Positions 52,691 to 64,000 of a stretch of DNA of 64,000 bases are shown piece after piece. The DNA is from Marinobacter lipolyticus. Its GTDB lineage: Bacteria > Pseudomonadota > Gammaproteobacteria > Pseudomonadales > Oleiphilaceae. The notes beneath the pieces were generated by a model. It searched no databases and was not told where the DNA came from. It saw only the letters and a list, made by a program, of their open reading frames with translations. A program made the translations under genes and the position numbers. Each line of letters begins with the position of its first letter. Position 1 is the first letter of the stretch. The stretch spans positions 124,001 through 188,000 of the forward strand of contig NZ_QTKT01000003.1 of NCBI RefSeq assembly GCF_018424605.1, read 5' to 3'.

Positions 52691-54196
52691 TCAGATGTGA
52701 TTGATGACCATGTACAGGCCGACGGAGCCCATCACAATCATGTAGGGGAACGCCATCACCACCATGCGGCCGTAAGAGAGCCGCACCAGCGGTGCGATGG
52801 CGGAGGTCAGCAGGAACAGGAACGCCGCCTGTCCGTTGGGGGTCGCCACACTCGGCAGGTTGGTGCCGGTGTTGATGGCGATAGCCAGGGTCTGGAAGTG
52901 GTCGTAGCTGATGCTGCCGGCATCCAGCGCCTGCTTGATCTCGCTGATGTACACGGTGGCCACGAACACGTTGTCGCTGATCATCGACAGCAGACCATTG
53001 GCGATAAAGAACATGCCCGGTTGCTGCTCGATCGGCAGTGACAGCACATAGTCGATGATGGGTTTGAACAGATGCTGTTCGTGAATCACCGCCACAATGG
53101 CGAAGAACACCACCAGCAGCGAAGTGAACGGCAGCGATTCCTGGAACGCCTTGCCGATCTGGTGCTCGTCGGTGATACCGGTGAACGAGGTGATCAGAAT
53201 GATCACCAGCAGGCCGATCAGCCCCACCTCCGCCAAGTGGAACGCCAGCCCCACCACCAGGATCAGGGCCGCGATGGCCTGCACCCACAGTGCCGCCTGA
53301 TCGGCCTTGGTGCGTTTTTTCCGCTCGTTGTCGGCGAACTCTTCCAGCACCCGGCGCACCGGCTTCGGCAGGCGACCGCCGTATCCGAACCAGCGCAGTT
53401 TCTCCAGCAGCCAGCAGGTGATCAGGCCGGCCACCAGAACGGGAATGCTCACCGGCGCCATGTGCAGGAAAAACTGGGCAAAGTCCCAGCCCACCACCTT
53501 GGCGATCAGCAGGTTCTGGGGCTCACCCACCATGGTGGCGACACCACCGAGGGCGGTGCCGATGGCGCCGTGCATCAGCAGGCTGCGCAGGAAGGCGCGG
53601 AAGTTCTCCAGGTCTTCCCGGTGCAGTTCGATCACGTCGTCGTCGCTGTTGGTGTTGTGATCCTTGTGCTGGTAGCCCTTGCCCGAGGCCACCTTGTGGT
53701 ACACCGAGAAAAAGCCCACCGCCACGCTGATGATCACCGCGGTGACGGTCAGCGCATCCAGGAACGCCGACAGCAGGGCTGCGGCGCCACAGAACAGCAA
53801 CGACAACGCCGACTTTGACCGCACGCCTACCAGGATCTGGGTAAAGGTGACCAGCAACAGCTCTTTCATGAAGTAGATGCCGGCGACCATGAACATCAGC
53901 AGCAGGATAACGGGGAAGTTGGTGAGCACTTCCATATACACCGCGTCCGGCGTGGTCAGGCCGATCAGCAGCGCTTCAATAGCCAGCAGGCCACCGGGCA
54001 GCAGCGGGTAGCATTTCAGCGCCATTGCCAGGGTGAAGATGAACTCACCGATCAGCAGCCAGCCGGTCAGGCCCGGGCCAAAGACCGACAGCGCGATGGG
54101 ATTGACCACCAGAAACAGCAGGATGACCTGCTTGTACCAGACCGGGGCCTTGCCGAGAAAGTTGTGGGTGAAACCTGAGATGACCGAATTGGGCAT
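52691..54196 (-). CDS. nhaB: Na+/H+ antiporter NhaB
   Basis: A 501-residue antiporter with about 12 membrane helices. NhaB-specific blocks include [59 protein letters not shown] and [25 protein letters not shown] [16 protein letters not shown]. It expels Na+ in exchange for protons, consistent with a marine host. It lies 86 bp upstream of the SulP gene on the same strand. Confidence 0.95.
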   Translation of the reverse strand: MPNSVISGFTHNFLGKAPVWYKQVILLFLVVNPIALSVFGPGLTGWLLIGEFIFTLAMALKCYPLLPGGLLAIEALLIGLTTPDAVYMEVLTNFPVILLLMFMVAGIYFMKELLLVTFTQILVGVRSKSALSLLFCGAAALLSAFLDALTVTAVIISVAVGFFSVYHKVASGKGYQHKDHNTNSDDDVIELHREDLENFRAFLRSLLMHGAIGTALGGVATMVGEPQNLLIAKVVGWDFAQFFLHMAPVSIPVLVAGLITCWLLEKLRWFGYGGRLPKPVRRVLEEFADNERKKRTKADQAALWVQAIAALILVVGLAFHLAEVGLIGLLVIILITSFTGITDEHQIGKAFQESLPFTSLLVVFFAIVAVIHEQHLFKPIIDYVLSLPIEQQPGMFFIANGLLSMISDNVFVATVYISEIKQALDAGSISYDHFQTLAIAINTGTNLPSVATPNGQAAFLFLLTSAIAPLVRLSYGRMVVMAFPYMIVMGSVGLYMVINHI

Positions 54197-54387
54197 TGCA
54201 ACATCTTCTGAGTGATCGGGAAATAACCATAGTGCGGCAGAGACGCCACACCTTCCTTGATATTTGTGTAACAGCCAGTCACACGCTAGGGCGGCGTGAT
54301 CATCAGAAAGCGTTTGTCACGGGCGGGCATGGGCCAGATTTCCGGGTGCGGGTGATTTAAGGGCGCGAATAATACCAGAAAAACGGG

Positions 54388-55626
54388 TCAGAAAGTAAGC
54401 AAAGAATCCGCCAGCATCTCGGCGGTAATCGCCGACAGGGTCCAGCCCAGATGGCCATGGCCGGTGTTGTAGAACACCGTCGGCAGGCGCCCGGCGCCGA
54501 CCCGCGGCATCATGTTCGGCAGCATCGGGCGCAGCCCGGCCCAGGGCACCACCCGGCGGGTGCAGACGCCGGGGAAGCACTGCTCCACCCAGCGGGTGAG
54601 CGGACGGATGCGGTCATCGCGGATATCGCGATTGTAACCGCTGAATTCCGCCGTGCCGGCCACGCGGAAACGACCGTCCCCGAGGCGGCTGGTGACAATC
54701 TTGGTGGCGTCGTCCAGCAGGCTGACGGTGGGGGCGGACGTTCGCGAGTCCTCGTCGTCGAGCTCAATGGTGATGGAATAGCCCTTGACCGGATAGATGT
54801 TGACCCGGTCGCCCAGCTTCGCGGCCAGGGCCCGGCTGCCGACACCGGCGCAGATCACCACGGCATCAAAAGTGTCACGGTGTTGCTGCTGGCCATCGTG
54901 GGCGGTGACCCAGGCGTGGTTCTGGTCGGCACTGAGTTCGGTAACCGTGTGGCCATAGCAGGTTCTGACGCCCAGGCGCAGGATCGCTTCGGCCAGGCCG
55001 TTGGTGAACTTGTGGATATCACCGGTGGAATCGCTTTCGGTGTAAAACCCGCCGTAATAGTCGCCCGCCAGCGTGGGCTCAATGGCGCGCATCTCGTCCG
55101 GGGTCACGGCGCGGCGTTCCAGGCCGCCGGCCGCCAGCAGTTTCGACACACTGGCGGCGTGGTCGAAACCGGCCTTGTCGCGATAAATGTGGAGGATGCC
55201 CTGCTTCTTCAGGTCGAAATCAATGCCTTCTTCCTGCGCCCAGTTGAACAGATGCTCCCGGGCGGCGATGGCGAGGCGGGTGGTTTCGGTGGTGTTCTTT
55301 TCGTACTGGGGAATCGCGGCAATGAATTCTGCGAACCAGCTCAGCTTGTGCCAGGACGGTTTGGGGTTGACCAGCAGTGGCGCATCGCGGCGGGACATCC
55401 ACTTGATGCCCTTGATCACCGTCTGCCAGTTGTTCCACACCTCGGCATTGGAGGCTGACAGCTGACCACCGTTGGCAAAGGAGGTTTCCATCGCGGCGTA
55501 CCGGTGTTTTTCGTACACGGTAACGTCCAGGCCGCGCTTGGCCAGCGTGTAGGCGGTGGTAATTCCGGTGATCCCACCGCCAATGACGGCAACGGTCTTG
55601 ATGGCGCTCTTCTTGGCACTGGTCAT
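54388..55626 (-). CDS. dadA: D-amino-acid dehydrogenase (DadA-type)
   Basis: A 412-residue FAD enzyme that oxidises D-amino acids, passing electrons to the respiratory chain from the inner face of the membrane. The FAD motif VAVIGGGITGITTAYTLAKRG is N-terminal, followed by MAMETSFANGGQLSASNAEVW-type block (AMETSFANGGQLSAS) typical of DadA, and the C-terminal GHGHLGWTLS. I chose the ATG at 55626, but in-frame ATGs at 55638, 55650 and 55662 lie in a 12-bp tandem repeat, each with its own purine-rich ribosome binding site. Confidence 0.88.
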   Translation of the reverse strand: MTSAKKSAIKTVAVIGGGITGITTAYTLAKRGLDVTVYEKHRYAAMETSFANGGQLSASNAEVWNNWQTVIKGIKWMSRRDAPLLVNPKPSWHKLSWFAEFIAAIPQYEKNTTETTRLAIAAREHLFNWAQEEGIDFDLKKQGILHIYRDKAGFDHAASVSKLLAAGGLERRAVTPDEMRAIEPTLAGDYYGGFYTESDSTGDIHKFTNGLAEAILRLGVRTCYGHTVTELSADQNHAWVTAHDGQQQHRDTFDAVVICAGVGSRALAAKLGDRVNIYPVKGYSITIELDDEDSRTSAPTVSLLDDATKIVTSRLGDGRFRVAGTAEFSGYNRDIRDDRIRPLTRWVEQCFPGVCTRRVVPWAGLRPMLPNMMPRVGAGRLPTVFYNTGHGHLGWTLSAITAEMLADSLLTF

Positions 55627-55674
55627 GGCACTCTCCATAACACCTTCCATAGCACCCTCCATAGCACGCTTTAT
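55627..55674 (-). repeat. 12-bp tandem repeat at the dadA start
   Basis: Four imperfect 12-bp units on the minus strand read ATGGAGAGTGCC, ATGGAAGGTGTT, ATGGAGGGTGCT and ATAAAGCGTGCT. Because 12 is a multiple of three, units add in-frame Met-Glu-Gly/Ser-Ala/Val codons and additional ribosome binding sites. Confidence 0.8.
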
Positions 55675-55704
55675 GGCTATTTCGGTGCGGCGTATCCGGC
55701 AGCT

Positions 55705-57537
55705 TTACTCCACAGTCACGCTTTTCGCCAGGTTCCGCGGCTGATCCACATCGGTGCCCTTGAGCACCGCCACGTGGTAGGACAACAGCTGCAGCGGAAT
55801 GGTGTACACGATGGGAGCGGTGATCGGGTGAACCGACGGAATCTGCATCACGTGGATGCCGTCCTGGGGCTTCACATCCGCCGCCTTGTCGGCAAACACG
55901 AACAGCTCGCCGCCGCGGGCGCGGACTTCTTCCAGGTTGGATTTCAGCTTTTCCACCAGGTCGTTGTTGGGCGCTACCGTGACCACCGGCATTTCACTGT
56001 CCACCAGCGCCAGCGGGCCGTGTTTCAACTCGCCAGCCGGGTAGGCTTCGGCGTGAATGTAGGAGATTTCCTTCAGTTTCAGCGCGCCTTCCAGGGCCAC
56101 CGGGAACTGGGAGCCACGGCCGAGGAACAGGCTGTGGTGCTTGTCCATGAAGGCCTTGGACATCTCGGCAATCTCGCCATCCAGCGCCAGCACGTCACTG
56201 ACCTGGCCGGGCAGCAGATGGATCGCCCGCACGATCTCCGCTTCCTGGTCTTCCGCCAGGCCATTGTGGCGGGCCAGGGCGAGTGTGAAGATCAGCAGCG
56301 CGGTGAGCTGGGTGGTGAAGGCCTTGGTGGAGGCCACCCCGATCTCCGGGCCGGCCTGGGTCATGATCACCAGGTCGGACTCGCGCACCAGCGAGCTGCC
56401 GGGCACGTTACAGATGGCCAGCGCGGCGCGGAAGCCGGCCTTCTTGGCCTGGCGCAACGCCGCCAGGGTATCCGCGGTCTCGCCGGACTGGGAGATGCAC
56501 AGGAACAGGGTGTCGGGCTGGATCACGTGTTTGCGGTAGCGGAATTCGGAGGCCACCTCCACCGAACAGGGCACGCCGGCCAGCTCTTCAATCCAGTAAC
56601 GGGCGACCATACCGGCGTGGAAACTGGTGCCACAGGCGATGATCTGCACATGGCGCACGTTCTCCAGCAGCTTGCCCGCCGAGGTGCCCAGCGCCTGCTC
56701 CAGCACGCGGCTGTCGGTGAGACGGCCTTCCATGGTGGCCTTGATGACCTTGGGCTGCTCGTAGATTTCCTTGAGCATAAAGTGGCGGTACTCGCCCTTG
56801 TCGGCGGAATCGGCGCCGTGCTCGAAGCGGGTCACCGCCCGCTCCACCGCATTGCCATCGCGGTCGCGGATGGCGACCTGATCACGACGGATGTCGGCAA
56901 TATCGCCTTCCTCGAGGAACATGAAACGATCGGTCACTGGCAGCAACGCCAGCTGATCCGAAGCAATGAAGTTCTCGCCAATGCCCACGCCAATCACCAG
57001 CGGGCTGCCTTCGCGACAGACAATCAGGTGGTCCGGCTCGTCGGCATGAATCACCGCCAGGGCATAGGCGCCACGCAGGCGGCTGATGGCGGATTTGATG
57101 GCATCGTACAGATTACCCTGCACCCGGTAGTGTTTTTCGATCAGGTGAGCGACCACTTCGGTATCGGTCTGGGAGGTGAACTCGAAGCCATCGGCCTTCA
57201 GTTCATCCCGCAATTCCTGGTAGTTCTCGATGATGCCATTATGCACGATGGCCAGCCGGTCACCGGACATGTGCGGGTGGGCGTTGACCTGGGACGGCTC
57301 GCCGTGGGTAGCCCAGCGGGTGTGGGCAATGCCGAGGGAGCCTTCCAGCGCGGTGGTGTTGATGGCGTCCGCCAGGGCGGCGACCTTGCCCACTTCGCGG
57401 GCGCGCTGCACGGTGTTGCCGCCGTCGATGACCGCCATTCCGGCGGAGTCGTATCCCCGGTATTCCAGACGGCGCAGGCCCTCCAGAAGAATGCCCTGCA
57501 CCTCACGTTCCGATACCGCACCTACAATGCCACACAT
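55705..57537 (-). CDS. glmS: Glutamine-fructose-6-phosphate aminotransferase (isomerising)
   Basis: GlmS makes glucosamine-6-phosphate for peptidoglycan and LPS. The 610-residue enzyme has the N-terminal glutaminase Cys2 ([10 protein letters not shown]), the glutamine-site [20 protein letters not shown], two SIS sugar-isomerase domains ([36 protein letters not shown]) and the C-terminal LAKSVTVE. It follows glmU by about 43 bp on the same strand, downstream of the atp operon. Confidence 0.98.
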   Translation of the reverse strand: MCGIVGAVSEREVQGILLEGLRRLEYRGYDSAGMAVIDGGNTVQRAREVGKVAALADAINTTALEGSLGIAHTRWATHGEPSQVNAHPHMSGDRLAIVHNGIIENYQELRDELKADGFEFTSQTDTEVVAHLIEKHYRVQGNLYDAIKSAISRLRGAYALAVIHADEPDHLIVCREGSPLVIGVGIGENFIASDQLALLPVTDRFMFLEEGDIADIRRDQVAIRDRDGNAVERAVTRFEHGADSADKGEYRHFMLKEIYEQPKVIKATMEGRLTDSRVLEQALGTSAGKLLENVRHVQIIACGTSFHAGMVARYWIEELAGVPCSVEVASEFRYRKHVIQPDTLFLCISQSGETADTLAALRQAKKAGFRAALAICNVPGSSLVRESDLVIMTQAGPEIGVASTKAFTTQLTALLIFTLALARHNGLAEDQEAEIVRAIHLLPGQVSDVLALDGEIAEMSKAFMDKHHSLFLGRGSQFPVALEGALKLKEISYIHAEAYPAGELKHGPLALVDSEMPVVTVAPNNDLVEKLKSNLEEVRARGGELFVFADKAADVKPQDGIHVMQIPSVHPITAPIVYTIPLQLLSYHVAVLKGTDVDQPRNLAKSVTVE

Positions 57538-57580
57538 GTGTTAATCACCTGTCAGAAAATTCGCTGTTTTGCCGGACCAC

Positions 57581-58948
57581 TCAGGACTTCTTTTCCGGCC
57601 GGTCCCAGTCCGCGATGTTACGCTGACGGCCGCGGGCCACGGCCAGTTCACGGTCGGCGACATCGCGGGTAATCGTTGAACCGGCCCCGATGGTAGCGCC
57701 TTCGGCAACGGTTACCGGCGCCACCAGTGAGGTGTTCGAGCCGACAAAAACGCCATCGCCCAGCACCGTCTGGTGCTTGTTAACTCCATCATAGTTGCAG
57801 GTGATGGTGCCTGCACCCACATTCACATTACGCCCCAGCGAAGCATCACCGACGTAGCTCAGGTGGTTGATCTTGCTGCCCTCGCCAACCACCGCTTTCT
57901 TGGTTTCGACAAAATTGCCCACTTTGGTGTGGTCCGCCAGGCGGGTGCCGGGACGCAGCCGGGCAAAGGGACCGATCTGGGCGAAACTGCCGATCTCGGC
58001 ACCCTCGATCACCGAGTGCGCCTTGATGTCGGCGCCGGCCGCAATTTTCGCATCGCGGATCACGCAGCCCGGGCCGATGGACACGCCGTCACCCAGTTCC
58101 ACGTCACCCTCGAACACCACGTTGACGTCGATGAGGATGTCATTGCCGATGGTCAGGTTACCGCGCACGTCCACCCGAGCCGGGTCAGCCAGCGTAGCCC
58201 CTTCAGTCATCAGCCGCTCGGCTTCCCGGCGCTGGTACCAGCGCTCCAGTTCCGCCAGCTGAATGCGGTTATTGACGCCCTGCACCTCAAAGGCATTACC
58301 CGGCTGTGATACCGCCACCTGCATGCCGTGCTCCACGGCCATGGCTGTGATGTCGGTCAGATAATACTCGCCCTGGGCGTTGCGATTGGACAGCTGCGGC
58401 AGCCAGTCCTTCAGACGGCGGGCGGACACCGCAAGGATACCGGTGTTCACTTCGCGGATCTGGCGCTGGGCGTCGCTGGCGTCTTTCTGCTCCACGATGG
58501 CGGTCACGCGGCCCTGGTCATCACGCAGAATGCGGCCGTAGCCCTGCGGGTCGTCAAGGGTGACCGTCAGCAGCCCCAGGGTGTCGTTATCAATGGTCGA
58601 CACCAACGCCTCAAGGGTATCCGCGCCGGTCAGGGGAACGTCGCCATAGAGCACCAGGACCCGCGCATCGTCGGGCAAATCGGGCAGCGCCTGGGCCACC
58701 GCATGGCCAGTGCCGAGCTGGTCCCGCTGCAACACCCAGTTCACCGGCTGGTCGGCGGTGGCGGAGCGGACCTGGTCCGCGCCGTGGCCGATGACGCCGT
58801 GAATCTGTGCGGCGCCAAGCTGACGGGCGGTGGCGATCACATGATGGAGCATTGGCCGCCCGGCCACGGCGTGCAACACCTTGGGCAGTGCGGATTTCAT
58901 TCTCGACCCCTGACCGGCAGCCAGAATAACAACGTGTAGCGGACTCAT
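57581..58948 (-). CDS. glmU: Bifunctional GlcNAc-1-P uridylyltransferase / GlcN-1-P acetyltransferase
   Basis: The 455-residue enzyme makes UDP-GlcNAc. The N-terminal pyrophosphorylase domain opens with [21 protein letters not shown] and has VLYGDVPL with the Mg-binding Asp. The C-terminal half is a left-handed beta-helix with hexapeptide repeats ([20 protein letters not shown]) housing the acetyltransferase. ATG at 58948 fits ([12 protein letters not shown]); upstream extension is unlikely. It lies between the atp operon terminator and glmS. Confidence 0.98.
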   Translation of the reverse strand: MSPLHVVILAAGQGSRMKSALPKVLHAVAGRPMLHHVIATARQLGAAQIHGVIGHGADQVRSATADQPVNWVLQRDQLGTGHAVAQALPDLPDDARVLVLYGDVPLTGADTLEALVSTIDNDTLGLLTVTLDDPQGYGRILRDDQGRVTAIVEQKDASDAQRQIREVNTGILAVSARRLKDWLPQLSNRNAQGEYYLTDITAMAVEHGMQVAVSQPGNAFEVQGVNNRIQLAELERWYQRREAERLMTEGATLADPARVDVRGNLTIGNDILIDVNVVFEGDVELGDGVSIGPGCVIRDAKIAAGADIKAHSVIEGAEIGSFAQIGPFARLRPGTRLADHTKVGNFVETKKAVVGEGSKINHLSYVGDASLGRNVNVGAGTITCNYDGVNKHQTVLGDGVFVGSNTSLVAPVTVAEGATIGAGSTITRDVADRELAVARGRQRNIADWDRPEKKS

Positions 58949-58993
58949 AACGACAGACCCCCGGATCAATGGTCGGGCAGTTGATTCATAAAC

Positions 58994-59022
58994 GAAAAAA
59001 CCGCGTCCCTGGCGGACCGCGG
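58994..59022 (-). terminator. Rho-independent terminator after the atp operon
   Basis: CCGCGGTCC and GGGACGCGG form an imperfect stem with a short loop, followed on the minus strand by six T residues. It lies about 95 bp beyond the atpC stop and before glmU. Confidence 0.8.
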
Positions 59023-59115
59023 GCTTCCCTCTGAATCGAGCGATTCGGAAAGAAACCTGCACTCCGCGTCAGGATGCGGCTTCAGATCGGGCGAACCCGA
59101 AACTGGCAATCGCAA

Positions 59116-59538
59116 TCAGCGAATGTTCTTGCGCAGTTTCTGGATGGTGCGCAGCTGAGCGGCGGCTTCGGCCAGCTCCGCTGCGGCACGGGAGTACTCA
59201 AACTCGCCCGTTTTGTTTGCCAGTGCCTTTTCGGCTTCGCGCTGGGCTTCCTGTGCCGCTGCTTCGTCCACATCCTTTGCGCGAACCGCCGTATCGGCCA
59301 TCAGGGTGATCAGGTTGGGCTGCACTTCCAGGTAACCCCCGGAAACGTACAGCACTTCCTCGGCACCGCCCTGCTTGACGATCCGCACTGCACCGGGCTT
59401 GAGCGCGGTCAGCAGCGGAGCGTGGCCATACTGGATACCCATCTCACCCTCGGTACCGGTAGCGGTCAGCGTCTCTACCAGCCCGGAGAAGATCTTCTCC
59501 TCGGCACTTACGACGTCACAATGTACGGTCATAGCCAT
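59116..59538 (-). CDS. atpC: F1F0 ATP synthase epsilon subunit
   Basis: The 140-residue epsilon subunit of the F1 central stalk. The N-terminal beta domain begins [19 protein letters not shown] and holds [19 protein letters not shown]; the C-terminal two-helix inhibitory arm is Ala/Glu rich. Last gene of the atp operon, 37 bp after atpD, with a terminator following. Confidence 0.97.
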   Translation of the reverse strand: MAMTVHCDVVSAEEKIFSGLVETLTATGTEGEMGIQYGHAPLLTALKPGAVRIVKQGGAEEVLYVSGGYLEVQPNLITLMADTAVRAKDVDEAAAQEAQREAEKALANKTGEFEYSRAAAELAEAAAQLRTIQKLRKNIR

Positions 59539-59575
59539 TTCTTACGCCTCTTGGGTCAGAAAGTGAAGAAAGGGT

Positions 59576-61886
<2,311 letters not shown>

Positions 61887-61952
61887 AAGTCACTGCCTTT
61901 TCAAGTTAGACACTCATGTGGACCAACGGGCCCGCCGCAGCGGGCCATGGGC

Positions 61953-63497
<1,545 letters not shown>

Positions 63498-63525
63498 GCC
63501 TTTGTCCTCAAACCTTGTGCTGAAA

Positions 63526-64000
63526 TCAGGAGCCCAGAGCCTTGGCCATTCTGGCCAGCTTGCCTCGGACTGAAGCGTCGATAACCAGGTCGCCCGTGTG
63601 AACCACTACACCGCCGATCAGGGACTGATCTGTCGCGGCTTCCAGGGAAACCTTGCGCTCCAGCTTTTTGGACAGTGCGTCGATCAACTGCTGCTGTTGT
63701 TCGGCCGTCATTTCGTAGGCCGTGCTCACCTTCAGGTTCACCGTACGCTCAAGATCGGCACGGTACAGGCTGAACAGGGCTGAAACTTCCGGCAACAGAG
63801 CCAGACGCTTGCTTTCAGCGAGAATCAACAGGAAATTTCTGAGTGCTTCAGGCAGCGGCTCTTCGAAACAGTCTGCGAAGAGTTCCGCCTTGCGTTGCTC
63901 AGACAGGCCGGGATTGGCCAGGATGTTCTTTACCTCTTGGTCAGCCGCCACCTGAGCTGCGAAAGCCAGCGCCTGATCCCACTGATCAACGGCATTCTGG
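63526..64000 (-). CDS. atpH: F1F0 ATP synthase delta subunit (5' end outside window)
   Basis: The visible 158 codons cover most of the delta subunit, which joins the F1 head to the peripheral stalk. The frame is open to the window edge ([15 protein letters not shown] visible there), so the GTG at 63951 is internal and the true start lies about 20 codons beyond. Conserved C-terminal [21 protein letters not shown] is present. First visible gene of the atp operon. Confidence 0.96.
   Translation of the reverse strand, partial: QNAVDQWDQALAFAAQVAADQEVKNILANPGLSEQRKAELFADCFEEPLPEALRNFLLILAESKRLALLPEVSALFSLYRADLERTVNLKVSTAYEMTAEQQQQLIDALSKKLERKVSLEAATDQSLIGGVVVHTGDLVIDASVRGKLARMAKALGS

Overview
The window looks like a chromosomal segment of a moderately halophilic, GC-rich marine gammaproteobacterium, most like Marinobacter or a relative. 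This is judged from gene content and recalled family order (atp operon-glmU-glmS, betIBA with a short BCCT transporter, an OsmF/YehZYXW osmolyte transporter, nhaB), not from a database search. Core genes are GC-rich and compactly packed. Two accessory stretches, about 23.0-32.1 kb and 39.8-43.7 kb, are AT-richer and broken up by palindromic sites.

Region 1 (1-23 kb) is core: a DUF302 protein, a lipid A acyltransferase-like gene, a flavin monooxygenase, a YgjV-like membrane protein, a histone-deacetylase-family amidohydrolase, a transglutaminase-like protein, an orphan periplasmic binding protein, the ahpC/ahpF peroxide-detoxification pair (each followed by a strong terminator), a lipoprotein fusing a PQQ-type sugar dehydrogenase to a di-haem module, and the choline-to-betaine cluster (BCCT-like transporter, betA, betB, betI, with a perfect palindrome in front of betI). 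After these come a small operon (deacetylase-family protein, Ldh-family oxidoreductase, 70-residue protein), DUF2254, yghU and DUF1206.

Region 2 (23.1-31.8 kb) is an integron gene-cassette array with no integrase in the window (CALIN type). Cassettes read leftward on the minus strand. Each is a small ORF followed by a 67-90 bp attC site with RYYYAAC/GTTRRRY cores. Two insertion sequences sit inside attC sites. One is an IS1111-group IS110 element placed exactly at the attC core; its non-coding end holds an 11-nt copy of its own left junction, a candidate guide for its mobile-element RNA. The other is an IS3-family element with a 3-bp target duplication. The first cassette is the most interesting part of the window: a reverse transcriptase with a complete YVDD active site, translationally coupled to a SLATT-type membrane protein, and preceded by a candidate ~140-nt structured RNA with its own promoter, a 12-bp closing stem and a U-tract. 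This looks like a defence reverse transcriptase (DRT/UG type) or, less likely, a retron-like system.

Region 3 (32.1-39.8 kb) holds a molybdopterin oxidoreductase, the osmF-yehYXW-like ABC transporter, an Asp/Glu-racemase-family gene and a MipA/OmpV outer-membrane protein. Region 4 (39.8-43.4 kb) is a second cassette array with small membrane proteins and two higBA toxin-antitoxin cassettes. A ~266-bp sequence occurs at the head of both arrays in the same orientation; both copies stop at the same offset from an integron core site, so they may be orphan attI-like heads.

Region 5 (43.7-64 kb) is core again: a decayed desaturase/hydroxylase remnant, class Ia ribonucleotide reductase nrdAB behind a cobalamin riboswitch and two NrdR-type boxes, DUF3047, a periplasmic binding protein, a tandem universal stress protein, a SulP anion transporter, nhaB, a D-amino-acid dehydrogenase with a 12-bp tandem repeat at its start codon, glmS, glmU and the atpHAGDC end of the ATP synthase operon, which runs off the right edge.
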